A DNA stretch of 64,000 nt from Caenorhabditis elegans (GCF_000002985.6 NC_003280.10:7188501-7252500); one strand, 5' to 3'. Counted from the first letter of the stretch, positions 47,428 to 61,478 are shown. The notes: generated from the sequence alone by a model not told the origin. Translations and numbers: made by a program.

Positions 47428-48531
47428 TTAAGCTTGAAGCAATTTTTGTTGCTCTACAGATTTTGGTGGTTGTTGAACAAAAATATCGTCGGCTTCTTCG
47501 ATGTCAGGATTGTGCATTCCAAGGGAGAAATGATAGAACCATCCACCGACAAGAGCACCAACAAATGGAGCAATGGCTGGAGCTAGCCAATAGTTAGGGT
47601 ATGGAGAGCTGAAATCATTATATGAGATATTTGTGAATTGACACTGTGAACTAACTGGAAAACACCTGGACCATAGATAAAATAACTGAAGAGTCGTGGT
47701 CCGAGATCTCTTGCTGGATTAATTGGATATCCAATGTTCATTCCAAATCCAGTTCCGATCATCATTACCAAGAATCCGAAGAACATTGGATGCCAAATTT
47801 TTGGAATTTGATTTCTCTCATCAATAACAACGCAGAGGAAGTATGCGAGAACTCCGGTACCGACGCACTGATCAATGTATGGACCCCATACTCCAAGATT
47901 TGGAGATGGATAACTGGCAAAGCAACCAGCTGTTCCAGTAGCTCCGAGGATTGTGCGATTACCTCCATCAAATGCATTGAATTGTTCTGAAAATTTCAAA
48001 ATAATTTCAACAGGGAGAATAAGTAGGATACCATAGTAATAAGAGTACATTCCAAGAGAAGCCACGAAAGCTCCAGCGGTTTGAGCAATTGCGTACAGTG
48101 GCACCCAAGCAAGTTTGAGATGACCAAGAGACCAAAGTAGAAGGGAAACAGCTGGATTGAGATGACCACCTGAAAGATGTTGATAAAAGTTCTTAAAATA
48201 AAAAGAAAATTGAGCAGAAGATTTGATTCACAGAAATATTACCTGACATCCTAGCTGTTGCCATAACTGCAAACATAATTGCAAATCCCCATCCTATGTT
48301 AACTCCAATCCATTCAGTTGTCTTTCCACCGCCAGCATGGAATTGGAAAACAATTGAAAGACCGATAAACTAAAAAAAAATCAAATTTTCAAATTACTAT
48401 TCAAGAAACTTAAAACTAACACAAAGAAGGAATGTTCCAAAAAACTCGGCGATGAGGTTCCTTGCCAAAATATTTGTGTGAACTCCGTGAAACCTCAGCC
48501 TTTCAGGCAAAGTATCTTCCTCGGCCGTCAT
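47428..48531 (-). CDS. aqp-1: Aquaglyceroporin
   Basis: Five exons from 5' to 3': 48531-48421, 48369-48243, 48169-48032, 47986-47656, 47608-47428; 295 aa. MIP-family channel for water and glycerol. Seen: six membrane helices, NPA box 1 in GHLNPAVS, NPA box 2 in YPINPARDLGPR, where the Asp after NPAR marks the glycerol-conducting branch, and the first helix LIAEFFGTFLLC. The C-terminal tail is acidic then Gln-rich (NPDIEEADDIF, ending VEQQKLLQA). Known: C. elegans aqp-1 is an intestinal glycerol channel repressed by insulin/glucose signalling. The first exon follows a TTTCAG acceptor two bases before its ATG. Confidence 0.95.
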
Positions 48532-49759
48532 GATTTTCTGAAATGTTGTTAGATTGATAGGGTGCAGACTGCTCGTAACAGAAGGGTTTCTGCTGATTAT
48601 CAAAATGAAAAGTGTACTGAAACATTTTTCTGCTATTAAAAAAAGTTGGTGTCACGCACACAATGAAATTGATAAGAAGGCGGGAGGTTGAAATGAAGAT
48701 GGCACCGTCCAATCTTCTTTCAAATGTTAATCCCGTAAGGTAACCAAAGCCGACAAGTACACTTTGTCAGTTCTTTGGGCAAAACTGTGTGTTATGATAT
48801 AAGAAAAAGAGACAACGATTTGAGGAAGTACCGGCGGCAAACAGTTTTGCTGGTGTACTTTTTGAAAGGAAAAGAAAGAAGACTAAATAGTCTGGTGGTG
48901 TGTTTGGTGGTGTACGATAAAAATGTTTGTTGGCAGCTCTACTGTACCTTGGGAACTTCCTCTTCGATTGAGACAACGCACGGAGAATACATTTTGAACA
49001 TAGATATATTTTTAACTAAAAACTTGTAACATAAAGAAATCAAAATAAATAAAACCACGTTGTAATTGCGTATTGACACAAACGTTTTATATTAAATACG
49101 TGAAACTTTAAGTAAAACTAATCCCTACAGTAATCAAGGAAAAAAACCTTGGCAGTGATCAGAAAGTTTCAAAAAGTCCAACATTTAGACGGAAGAAGCT
49201 TTTGTGAATAGAAATATACAGCAAAAAAAACAACATGTATATCAATAACTGCATAAAATTTACATAAATTTCTAATTAAGTATAATAAAATTAAATCAAT
49301 TCGGGATCTTTTATCTACTGGAATTTGAATTTGAATTCGAATATGATTATGAAAATCTGATACCGTATTCAGTTCAAAACTATTAATTTTCTCCATTTTG
49401 GGATGAATGTAATTGAAAATTTAAAAATAGATTGTCTAGCATTTTTGATTTTCAAAGTTTTTACACTTCTGTTGTACCAAATACAAATTTAATCACATTA
49501 ATCCAATAAATTCAGCCCACGGCCAAGATTGGTGAATATCTTTTTAAAATACAATACAATCAAATTTTGCATACTCAAGAATAAGCGAAAAAAAATTCAC
49601 AAAAATATTTGGCAAAGAGCAAAACTCAAAAAGTTTCTGGCATAAGAATAATGTTGCCCGCAATCCGATTCTTCGGGCACACTACACTATTCCAGTGATA
49701 AAAAATTTTAGTAAAAAGCCAAACACCAGTGACTTCATCTAATCCGTTAATAAGCTGTC
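48532..49759. other. Upstream region of aqp-1; no gene seen
   Basis: About 1.2 kb. Contains two overlapping antisense open frames near 48767-49029 with no recognisable protein features, and AT-rich sequence beyond. It should hold the aqp-1 promoter and the 3' flank of the small gene at 49760. Confidence 0.4.
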
Positions 49760-50072
49760 TTAAAACACTCTGGCATGAATAAATATGCGAACATCACACT
49801 TCACAACGTACCCGGATGAATCGTAGAAGCATTTGAAGAAGGTAGTTTCAGCATCTACCATTTTGATTCCCTTATAAAGCTTTGGGAAACGGTAGATCAG
49901 AGAACTTGTAAAACACGTGAGCCGCAGTGTGTTCATTGATAAGAATTTGAGTGCTCTCTGAGCACACTTTGAGGTCTTTTTACCAAACTGAACTCTGTAA
50001 ACAACGAGCCTTCCGATGCGGAATGATAAACAGATTATGAAAAGAGAAGCAACGTGTTTGAAGCGTGGCATG
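49760..50072 (-). CDS. Small secreted protein, hypothetical
   Basis: Single-exon reading of 103 residues behind a TTACTTTTCAG acceptor six bases before the ATG at 50072. Seen: a plausible signal peptide (MPRFKHVASLFIICLSF), a basic body (QFGKKTSKCAQRALKF), four further cysteines or so, and a C-terminus with SSGYVVKCDVRIFIHARVF. The closing segment faintly recalls nematode transthyretin-like domains, but the length is too short and the match too weak to call. It is isolated by more than 1 kb on each side. Expression is unproven. Confidence 0.5.
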
Positions 50073-53000
50073 ATAGTTCTGAAAAGTAAAATGAAAAAGA
50101 TCAGCTGAAATGTTTGATCAGAATTGGCTTTAGTTCTATTTTTCAACTAATTTTCATATAGTTTTCAAATATTCGCATTTTTAACTTTATAATACTCATT
50201 TTTTGAAATTCACTGAAGTTGTAAAACTTGGCGTAAACTGGCAAGTAACCAAAGATCTCCATGGTATCTCATCTTTCGTTTTTTTTTCTCGTTACTACGT
50301 ATACAATTCTCGAAAACTGTCACTATCCATCGTTCTAATGAGAATTACCAAAACTGTTCCTCTCATAATTACAGGTATTCGATGAATCGTTTTCGTCGAA
50401 GTTTTTTCGAATCTTCAAGGCTGTTCGTTTTTTCGTGTCGCCGTCAAAGGTTCACTGAAAAAGGTGCCATCAAGTCGATTGTTGATCATGATAACTGAAG
50501 GTGTCAGGAGTCAATCGGTTTCTTTATTCGGCGAAAAAATACGAAAAGGTAAAGAAGGGAAAAATAAGGCTCTTCTCAGAAAAAAGATACTATCTGAACT
50601 GTCCGTCAGATACCTATCGTTTCGGTCAATAACAAAGAAGAGAAAACTGAAAATTAAATCTGTCTATCTGTTGGTTTTTTATTCAAAAAAAATCTAGTCT
50701 AGGTAGGAGTTGTTCGAACAAATTTCAATTCTTAAAAATCACATGTTAACTGATCTTGAAAATACACATAACGTATTGTGACAATGAGGACAACTTTGTC
50801 GAAACGATAAATTGGACGATAGAATTTTAAATGCTATTGAAAATTACCCTATACTGCGTTTACTGTTCCTAATTTTATGACCCTATCACATACAAGGAAA
50901 TTAATATAGACAGCTTTACAAAAAAGTAACATATTTCTCTTGATTCCCAAAATGGATAGTCGTAATTTCTTATCCAACTTCAATCACCTTTTAACTGATG
51001 ATTCGGAAGGTGTTGCCTGAGCAGTTGCTGCACATGTTTTCTCTAAAAGAAGAATTTCATCATGTAAAACTACAAAACTAACCTATCAAAAAGAATACTT
51101 TAATTTTAATGCATTGTGCTGAAGTGTTTAATAGATTTTTGATAAACTTTTCAGTTTGAGTGGACTTCAATTTTATTGCCAAAATTGTCAAAAAATTGAA
51201 CGCAAACAAAATTGCCTTTAATCAAATACACCGTTCCAGATATATTAGGAAAATGCATGCGATTTGTAATTATTACAGAGTTACAGACCCAAACCATGTT
51301 CCTAACGAGATCATCATCATCATTGTAACATTTCGATTCTTGTCTCGGATGTCACGTGTTCCAGCCCATTCGGTCGCCCGTTTCCAGCCGACATGACCTT
51401 GGCATCTCATCTGCCACGTCGTTCAGCCGATACTTCTGAATTTGCATCTGAATCGGGGTGTGGCAAACGACGAAGGATAGATCGCAGTGTACTTTCTGTT
51501 GCCTGTACTTTCATGCTAATTTCCGAAACCATCCCGATCTAACCTCTTGCAAAAAAGACATTGTGTTCGACGAACCAAAGAAAATCAGCCTAAATTCATT
51601 CACACATTTCCGAGTTTTTTCAACGATTTTTCAAGGAAACTTTAAATAGCTAAAACGTTGCGTTGGGGAGGAGTTACTTGGATTTGTTAAGCAGTTTTAT
51701 TATATGTTTGCAAACACTTAATATAAGATAGTAGGCTTTGAAGCATTTACCCATGTTTTTTAACATTAAAAATAATGTCCCTCTATTTAGCCCACCATGA
51801 GGAATACTTAAATCTTTCATTTTGACTTATTCCAGTTCTAGTTTTAATCTAAAATGTGGTAAAAATGTTATAAAAATTCCACGGAAGTTCACTTACGCCT
51901 TTGCCTGCCACCTCTTAGGTAAGCGTGTAGGCACAAGTTGAGACCGTCTTAAGGGTAGGTAGGTAACAGAATATTCAATGCCTCTCAAAAGAATGTTCTC
52001 CCTGCAATTGCAATGTTTCCATTTGGAACTTACTTACATCAAGAGAAGTGGTATTTAATGATACTGTTCAGACAGTATTCGAAATTTATTGAATCAATTA
52101 AATTGCTATCTTATCATTAAGTTTCAATTTGTTTATTTCATTATCCGATCACTTTGTTCCTACGATTTCCCGAAGATCATCTGTCCCGCTTATCAAGCAA
52201 CTCTCATTTTTCTTGCTGCAACTAACTTTTATCAGTGTAACAGTTCTAGTTTCTTTTTGCTTTCTGTAAAAAAAAGAGAGGGACGCTTTACCTCTAAAAG
52301 TCAATCAGTTAAACAAATTACCGTATTACCGTTCGAAACTTATTGCCAATTAATTGCCACAAACACGTTTCGCAAAGCGCGGGTCCACCACCAACTACAA
52401 AGTGTCTTCGTGATACTCGCGAGAGTTTCTATTCTGGAAACAATCTAAAAAATACCTAATATTGATGACGTTTTTTGACTCGGAACTTGAAACAAAGAAG
52501 TAATGAAGATACCGAAAAGTGTTGAGATGCGCAGAGACAGGTGTCGAGGTCATTTTGAAATGGGCGGAGTTCAAAGTGAGGTTAGAAAAGTAATGGTCAT
52601 TTTAAGGTGGCCACTGGTTGATAAAATACACGACAGGAGACCTCAATTCGTAATTTATTGCTGGTTTGTTCTCTACAAATACTACACTCTTTTTTTAATT
52701 ATTTATAGTCAGGGTATTTAGCTTCTAGGATTTGCAAGATTTGCTATAAATTTCATATTCTATGGTAGAGAAAAATTCATACATTTGGTGTCGACTTGCA
52801 CAACTTTCCTCAAAAATATATACTTGGTACAGAAGTTTTTAATATAACCCAAGATTGATTGAACTTTTGCCAACATTACCAAAGCTTCTCATTTTGTCGA
52901 GCAAGTATATGCAACTGAAAGTATTAAACTAGAGCGCCTCTAAGCGTATTCAATATCTTTACTATCAAATTTTTTTCAGTTGAAACCTTTCCTGGTTATG

Positions 53001-56000
53001 AATTTCAAATGTTAGGCATGAATTTTTAATAATTAAGACTTGGCGCTCACAGTAAAAGTTTACGAGTAAATTTGTTAACAGCAGCAAAACATTTTAATAG
53101 GTGCAAGAATCATAATGATATAGATTCATTCTATTGTTTTTTCTTCAAAATTATCAGAAAGTTGAAAAGGTAAAAATCTCTACTGGTTAATGTATTAATT
53201 CCTTCCTATTATCACATTTTCTCTTCGGTATACCGATAAATCCTCTTTCAACACCACTACCATAATTTTTGCGTTTAATACCCATAGTAATAAGTGTTCT
53301 TGACACTTTGCCACTTTTACATGGCAGAAAAAAAGGAATATGACCTTACCTCAGTCAACTGTCTTTTCCTCCTCCGTTTTTTCTTCGTCCATTCAAGATA
53401 ACTTCTTCTCTTTATTTTACACAAAAGCCAGACGCAAGAATCGAAATGTGCGGCGGCCGCTTTTCCCAATTTGCTGTCAACAGTTTTTCGGGTTTCAAAT
53501 GGCAGAAATCGAGAATCGCAAATTAAGAATCAAAACCAATTCCATATTGAATTACGAGAGAACTGTGTAGAAAAGTATGCAGAACGGAAGCTTCGAACAT
53601 ATGACGTGGCAGAGGGAAAATGGTTTCCCAGGTATATCAGGTGACCAAGTGATCGTTAAAAGAATCAGCACTTCCCCCATCCAGATAATTATGCCACAAC
53701 TTTCCCTTTGATCCGACGACAATGTTTGTATGACAATTCTAGATTTATCAGAAAACTTTGTGTAGTCTTGTTGTTATTAGATGTAAATCCTCACAGGATA
53801 GCTTCTTGGTTGTAGGTTTTCATAAAATAAAGTGGAGAAATAAAATATTGAACACTTTTTTATTTTGTTTCCCAAAAATACTAACTTCAAACGTTAGCAA
53901 AACTAGCAAGACTTGGTTTAGCCCAAGTTTGATCCAACGTGTGTCAATCGTTTTTGAAATTTTTTTTTGCTACTATAACAAGTATGAGTTAGACCAAAGT
54001 CGTGTTTAACTTGGGCGCAGTCTAAAGCAATACTTGCTTTAATTTTTCTTAAGCTTCACCAATTTTTGATCCAAGTCATCATTTTGGAGCCCAATAAGCT
54101 TTCACATTTTTTCTGCTTCAATATTTTCCAAATATAGTTTTACAAAATTTTAACTGAATGTTTTATAAAATAATTGTAATTTGTTGACCGATCAATTTCC
54201 AGTCATGGTATTGAAGAACTCTTAAAATGAAATTTAAGCTGAAACCAATCGCATATGTTTTCTCTTCTCCTATTCTTGTCAGACTTTCAAGTACTTTTCC
54301 TTTTCTCACTTTTCCCGTCTTATTTTACTTTCGAAAATACACTTTTTGTCATTTTCGCTACTGATCTGTCTCTCTTATTTGCCTGTTCATATCAAATAAA
54401 CCATAGTTTCAAAGACTTTCAATCAGTAATCTTCGTTCGTTATCAGATCAACTTTCTCCTTGGTTTCACCTATTCGTCAAATCAAGCTTTCGAAAGTGTC
54501 TATACATACTAGCAAGTGATAATTGATGTGATTCGAGTAAAAAAGAAATAGTTTTCTTCATTCTTTTACAACCTTGTTTTCATGATTATTGGAAGCTAGT
54601 GAATGACATGGTATCAGAGGGTAATTGTTTATTAATGGAACACCTTCTTACTGATGTTATCTACACTTTTGTTCTTGTTGATAGAACAATCAAATAGGAA
54701 ATATCTGAAAAACACATTTTAGAGAGTATTCAGTTTTCCAACCAAATAATTCCGAAAATATATTTCAATCTGTTACATTTAATAAAGCCAAAATAGTTTG
54801 CTCCAAATTTTTAGCTGTGACAATTTACTTTTCCATGTGGTGCCTAAACTTTCCTAAATATTTCAAAAAATTCGTTTTTTTTAATCAACACCTGAACTAT
54901 TCGTTTTTCATTCTATTATTCAATAACTTCAACATTATTTATATTAATTTTCAAGCAGAGAATTTTAAGGTAGACGGACGGCCCAAAATAATTACACACC
55001 AAATAACTAAAGCTAATTATTTTTTGACCAGTAAATTTACTGTTGTTTTTCATACTTTAAAGGTTATTCCTGTTTACTTTTTGAAAGAGGTGTGAATTAT
55101 TTCTGGGTCTCTTCGGTTTTTTTGCTAAATTTTTCCTCTGAACAACTGATTTGAACGGATTTTCAAATTTAAATAAAACATTATTCTATTTAGGGTAAGA
55201 AATTTCTTGATCACAGACTTTCAAGATTCATTTAAAAATATGAAAACTTCTAAGGAGGTCTTCAAGAGTTTAACTTTATACAGGCTTTAAAATCAGGCCG
55301 GAAATGTAGGAGCCAGTGTAACCTATGGATATAAACGAATTCGGAGAATGTTCCTACAATAAGTTTCAATTAGAACTATCAATTTCATTTTTCTTGACTT
55401 CCTAGTGGTCATCCTAATGAGTACTCTTGTCAATTAGAAATCTTTTTTCATAAATACCCAGTAAGTCTTTCTTTGTTTGCGTTCATTTTCACAAGAAACC
55501 TATTACACACAGTCTCTGTCTCAACCGTTTTGCCGTATTGTCAACGACATCATCAGCAAGTAGTTTTGTGTGGTTTCCTGATTGTTTCTCTTTTGACGGA
55601 TTATTGACCGTGACCAATTTGTAGAAAAAAATAGAGAAAGAAATCGAGAATGATAGGAAAAAAAGAAAAAATTGAAGGCATTTTGTTTAATGGCAAACAG
55701 TTCAGCGCGTCAATTTAGATCACTTCTGATGTGATCTGATTACTTTAGTACTTGTAGGTTTCAAATTTTTTAAAATTTTGAGATTCCAAGAATTTCTAAA
55801 AGTATACTTTGTGGAAAAATTTAAAAAAAATTCCTTTAAAATTCCTAAAATTCGATTCCAAGATTTTTTAAATGGAGTTGAAACGAATTTGTACAAGAAT
55901 TCAGGGATCACAGTTCAAAATGACTAATTCTTTGCAAAAATGCAGTACTTAGCAAATAACTAGAAATGGTTTTTAAATCTATTTAAGACTGAAGTCAAAA

Positions 56001-57402
56001 ACCACCAAAAAATCTCTGTTGACATTTTTTTTTGATTTTAAAAATATCTAGGAAAACTTGACGACGAGAAAGTGATAAAACTCGGCATTTTCTCCCAGTA
56101 ACTTTTTCCCAAGGTGAACCAAAGTCTCTCCAACTTTTAATATTCTATATTTTAACGAAAATGCGCTATTTCTTCTCCGCTACTTTGACATAAGTTTATC
56201 GTTTTATGTAAATATTGATTAAATTTTACAAAAGATTAAGATTGAATACTATAAGAAACTAAATTGTTGCAATTTCGGTCTAAACAGTTGACAGTTCAAA
56301 AAATAACTCTTGTCGAAATAAATTTAAAGTTTACAAAAATTGAGAAAATCCTTAAAAGGCGAAATATTTTTTCGAAGCAAATAAGGTATGTTAGTGAAAG
56401 ACAAGATTCTTGAAGAATACCCAAGACCTAATTCTCTGCTTCTCGATGAAAAATATTGTACAAAACTAGATGTTTTGCTTGTGAAAACAACTTGGTAGTT
56501 TGATTGAACCTAATTATATAATTACTATCCACGTTGCATCAACCTTGTTTTTTTTTTCTTTGAAACTATATATGTATTTGATAAAACGGTTTTTCTTCCA
56601 TTCTTTGACCGTTCTCACCATTTTATCACATCTTGCCATTTGATTTTAGTAGCCTCCGTTTCATCACTTCTTATTCCCATATCACAAGGTACCCCTTGTA
56701 AAAGTACCCTTTCACCTTCCGAATTACAACCATTATAACCAAGAAACCGCTGTAGACTGCCATTTCAATCTTTGCTTTATTCCAATGTGCTTTGATCTAT
56801 TCTTCCGCCATAATTTTTTGTCGCATGTACTCTGGAAACGTCGGAAATTTCGACGACTTCGGGTGCAGAGACCTCTTGAAATGTTGCCAAAAGGCGGCAC
56901 GGACACTTGATGATAAAAGTAGAAGACACCGATTCAATTGTGTTATATGATGAGACAACGTGGTTGTCTTCTGAATTCCGTAGCAATCTGACATTCTCAC
57001 TTTCTCAGAGAGTTCGAGACAATGCGTAATGGAAGAATCTGTTTACAGTTCATTGCACTTGCAAGACACTACTTTCGTTACAGAGCGAACGTCACCGGAA
57101 TGGACACTTGATTTTTATAGTTCTACTTACTTTTTCTGAATTATTCTGGATTTAATTTTATAATTTCTCTTTGAACACTTTTGTCTGATTCATATCCTAA
57201 AAAAATCCAACCTCCGTTCCATCGTTCCTCCGATTTTTGATCGCCTTTCTTACATTTTTTTTCTCACTTTTTTGCATGTCTTTTCCTGCCGCTTGTAACC
57301 CATTGACATTGAATTCGAAACCAATTGACGCCTGCCCTCTTCCTCCTTCGTCTTATTCCGTAATTTGAATAATAGGTGTGAATCGGCACAATTAGACTGA
57401 AG
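50073..57402. other. Gene-poor region of about 7.3 kb
   Basis: No gene could be supported over this length, remarkable in the compact C. elegans genome. Most is AT-rich. One stretch (51304-51543) has coding-like composition and is listed separately. Another open frame (56777-57000, -) lies in mildly GC-rich sequence without splice context. The final 400 bases are pyrimidine-rich and should form the promoter of the peroxidase gene. Confidence 0.5.
51394..51543 (+). other. Exon-like ORF in the gene-poor region
   Basis: From the ATG at 51394 the frame reads 49 codons (MTLASHLPRRSADTSEF, later SGCGKRRRIDRSVLS) and is open upstream to about 51304. GC content is above its surroundings and the KRRRIDR patch looks like a nuclear localisation signal. 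No acceptor/donor pair links it to another exon. Confidence 0.3.
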
Positions 57403-60400
57403 ATGAGAATTCAGAGAATGTGGTGGACAAAACCGTTGGCGGCGTGTGGCCTTCTAATTCTTTTATGGATGCCATCGGGTTGTGGTGAGTCACTAGCAAA
57501 ACACACCTTGAAATTATTAGGGATTGTATTTCAGAAGCTGATGATGATAATCCCGTAACATCTCGATTTCATTGCTTGAAGAATGGATGTTGCGATCATC
57601 ACGAATGGTGCAGATTCTGGGCTTCAGTTGGAGAATGCAAGGTGACAGTTCACATATTGCAAACGTTGAAAATTAAATATTTCAAGCAGAAGTCTTATTT
57701 GCAAGAATTACACACAAAATTAAACGAAAAAATCGTACATCAGAAATGGAATATAAGAATTCCTATTGTAACAACAACTAAAACACTTTCAGACAAATGC
57801 TGACTGGATGGTTGACAACTGCCAACTTGCCTGCAATACTTGTACAAGAAAGAATGTTATCAGACCAGCAACAAAAGCACCAAATCGTATGAGAAGGCCT
57901 CCACCACGAAAATTAGCTCAAACGGTTCAATTTCCTTTAACTTTTCCATTAAAACATACTAATTTTAGCCAAGACCTCCAGTTGTCACAACACAACGCCC
58001 AGCTCCACCACAATCCCGTCCACCACCAGTTACTCGTCGACCAACATTTATTTCTACAACAACTTCCAAGTAAGTTTCTTTATTTCCTGTACCAACACAC
58101 CATGCACCAACGCTTTGTCTTTCCAATGCTTTTCCACCATGCGAACAGTTGTATTGCTATTGTGTGTCGTTCGACGTTTTTTTTACCCAAGTATGCGAGA
58201 AGTATATTTACAAAAACTGGTTGCGCAGGAGGAAACAGAGAAAAATGAAAAGAGGTTATTTGAAAAAAAAACAGAAAAATTGCAATTATCCTATCGTCCG
58301 AGTTTTCGTAACGCTTATTGTAGACTCAGCACCACTCACTCTCCAATTGTTCATAAAACCGCACGGCCACCGATCAGAGTTGCTAGCTCATTTGGCTCAA
58401 AGGGGAAGAAGGTGACTCGCAAGTTCTTCTTTTTCTTCAATAGTACAAGAACTGCTTCTACGGTCCCCTCAACAACCGTAATTCCCACGACGACAAGAAT
58501 CCCAACAACAGTCACGACAACAACTGAAACTACTACAACCCCTCAATCAACTACAACTACCACAACGGTACCACCAACAACCACCACATCTACAACAACT
58601 ACAACAACAATTGCCACGACAACTACATCCACCTCACCTGCTCCTGTACCTGTTCAGCAATTTGTTCCGTCATTTTCAGACGGTGCTTCTGACGCTTCTG
58701 GTCCTTTACCTGCTTTTGAAGGCACCACTGTAAACTTTGAAACTTCGTGAGTCCATGTCCATTCAGTTTCTCTCTGTTTTATCATTTTTGTTTCTTCATT
58801 TTCACTCATCAACACCAATACACCCCAAATCCAGTTCCAGAAGACTTCAAACAGTTACCCGCCGTCCATTTGCAAATCGTCGACCTGCACCACGTCAACG
58901 TACAAACATCATTCGACCAACGATTCGACCAACTCCACGAGTTTTCACCGTAACAACCCCAATTCCAACATTTGCCTTTGTTCCTGATATTGCTCCAGTT
59001 ACTCGATTCTTTGTTCAAAGACAACCGGTCACTAGAAGGCCACTTCCAGCAGTATTCTTCACAACAAGACGGACATTCCCACCACCAACAACAACTACAA
59101 CTACAACTACTCAAGCGCCAGCAACCACTCATTTCACCAGGGAATTTACGTATGATTTACTTAATTTTTCTTAATATAGAATTGGTTTCGTTTTTTTCAA
59201 ATGGAATCGTTTTTGATACGGTGATTGAATCTTATCAACTATTAAACTCAAACAAAAACTTACCAACAATTTATTAGGTTTACTAACTTTAACGAATCCC
59301 TAATATTTCAGACCACCACCAACTACTAGATCATTTATTAACACTGGTTCAAATGCGCGATGCAGAGATATTATCAATGATCCAATTGTTGCTGCAGAAG
59401 ACATGTGGAGAGAAAGACTTGTGGTTGCCACAGAAGGTGAAATTATACCCAATGAATTATAGTAAATATTAAACTTTTCAGATAATACTCGTCGGCAAAC
59501 TGTTGATCTGGATCAAGTCATTCGTTCCAATACGGCTAACGCCTGCACTCCTAGATTGGATGAAGCTGACTGCGAAGCTAACATTTGCTACAATGCTATG
59601 TTCCGTACTCTTGATGGAACTTGTAATAATATGAAGGGAGAACCACTTAGAGGAGCTTCTTATCGTCCATATACACGATTGTTGCCGACTATTTATGATA
59701 ACGAGGTTTCTGAACCAGTTGGTGAGCTCTCTGATTATTTAGCATGTAGTTTATATTCGAAATGTGAATTACTACAGGATCCTTGTTCACTGATGCACGT
59801 CCATCACCTCGTGAGATTACACGAAGACTGACATCTTCTCAAGCTTCTGTCGAATCACCAGATTACAATGCACTTATCATGCAATTCGGACAATTTATCT
59901 CCCACGATATGGCCAAGACAACTCTCGTTCCATCATCAAAATGCAATGTTTGTCAGAATATTACGAGTCGTTGTATGTCGGTTCCAATTACTTTTGACGA
60001 TTCTAATGCAAAGTAAGTTTACTTTTAGGAAATTTAATTACTTCAATGTATTTATTTCAGCTTCCGACAGGCTCAATGCATTCGTGTTTCTCGGTCATCT
60101 CCAATTTGCGGATCAGGAAATTTGAAGCCACGTCAGCAATTGAATGAGAACACTGGATATATTGATGCGTCTCCAATTTACGGATCTTCAGTGCACGATT
60201 CCAAGAAATTCCGAGATGGAAATTCAGGATTCTTAAAACTTCCAATGTTTAATGGAAAAGCATGTAAGATACTTTTTTTGTTTACTGAAACTTTAAATTA
60301 AATTTATTGTTTCAGTCTTGCCATTTGACCAGAACAAATGCAGAAATCGTGGCCAATGCTCTGTGATCTTCACTGCTGGAGACAGTCGTGTTAATCTTTT

Positions 60401-61478
60401 CGTGGGGCTTTCTGCCTGGCATACAATCTTCACGGAAGAACACAATCGTCTTGTAACAGCATTCAAAAGATTGAATCCACATTGGGATGGTGAACGTCTT
60501 TATCAAGAAGCCAGAAAAATGATCGGAGCTCAAGTTCAAGCAATTGTATACCGTGAATGGCTTCCAAAAGTTCTAGGAGCATCTTTTGCGACGGTTGTTG
60601 GAGATTACAGAGGATATGATTCAGATGTTGATTCAACTGTGGCAAATGAATTTACATCGGCTGCATTCCGATTTGGACATGGAATGATTCAAGAATTCTA
60701 TCAACGTCTTGATAATTCATTCCGTAATATTTCATTTGGTGCATTGCCATTCCAAAAAGGAACTCTTCATTCTGATGTTCTTGTAAACGAAGGAGGAGTC
60801 GATCCATTGATCAGAGGAATGTTTTCCCAGAATGTGAAAAGACCACAAAGAGTAACAACTACAGTAACTGAAAACATGTTTGGATCAACTGATCTGTCAA
60901 CAATCAATATTCAAAGAGGAAGAGATCATGGACATCCAGCATATGTTAAATACAGAGAATTATGTGGAATGGGAACTGCATTCAACTTTGAACATTTATC
61001 ACGAGAAATTTTGAATACTGGAACAAGAAACAAGCTGCAAGAAATATATGGATCAGTTGACAAGATTGATTTATGGGTTGGTGCACTGCTTGAGGATCCA
61101 ATCATTCGAGGCTTGGTTGGACCAACTGTTGCTTGTATAATCGGCCCACAATTCAAAAGAACACGAGATGGAGACAGGTTTGTATCTATTTGAAATTTTA
61201 AAAACTCAGTAAAATATATCACTTTTCAGATTCTATTACGAAAATCCGGGAGTGTTCTCTCGCCGTCAACTTGTCGAGATTCGCAAGAGCTCTCTGAGCA
61301 GAATTATTTGCGATAACACAAACACAATATCAGTAAGAAACATTAAATTCAGCCTCTAAGCTCAATTTGAACTACTAAACATTTTCAGACAATTCCACGA
61401 GAAGCATTCCGAGTGGGCCATATGGTTCCATGTAGTCAGATTCCGTCGATGGACCTCAATCAGTGGCGAGACTTTTAA
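57403..61478 (+). CDS. skpo-3: ShKT-domain heme peroxidase (SKPO family)
   Basis: Thirteen exons: 57403-57484, 57535-57641, 57793-57924, 57969-58069, 58444-58746, 58841-59149, 59312-59436, 59482-59721, 59778-60012, 60061-60263, 60316-61177, 61230-61332, 61389-61478; 963 aa. Secreted peroxidase of the type used in cuticle crosslinking or defence. Seen: signal peptide; a ShKT domain ([17 protein letters not shown], then NCQLACNTC); a Thr/Pro-rich mucin-like linker of about 300 residues; then the peroxidase domain with distal His in FGQFISHD, Ca loop GYIDAS, catalytic Arg in AGDSR, EEHNRL, proximal His in FRFGHGMI and NIQRGRDHG. The two residues that ester-link heme in myeloperoxidase (Asp94, Glu242) are Ser and Leu here. 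Exon 6 has a second acceptor six bases upstream. The gene symbol is from memory. Confidence 0.92.

Noticed and set aside
56777-57000. Minus-strand ORF upstream of the peroxidase gene
   Set aside because: Two overlapping frames of equal length and no splice signals; likely promoter sequence with moderate GC.
58115-58443. ORF running through intron 4 of the peroxidase gene
   Set aside because: Good donor and acceptor flank it and the frame runs through a poly-pyrimidine tract; the spliced model keeps phase without it.
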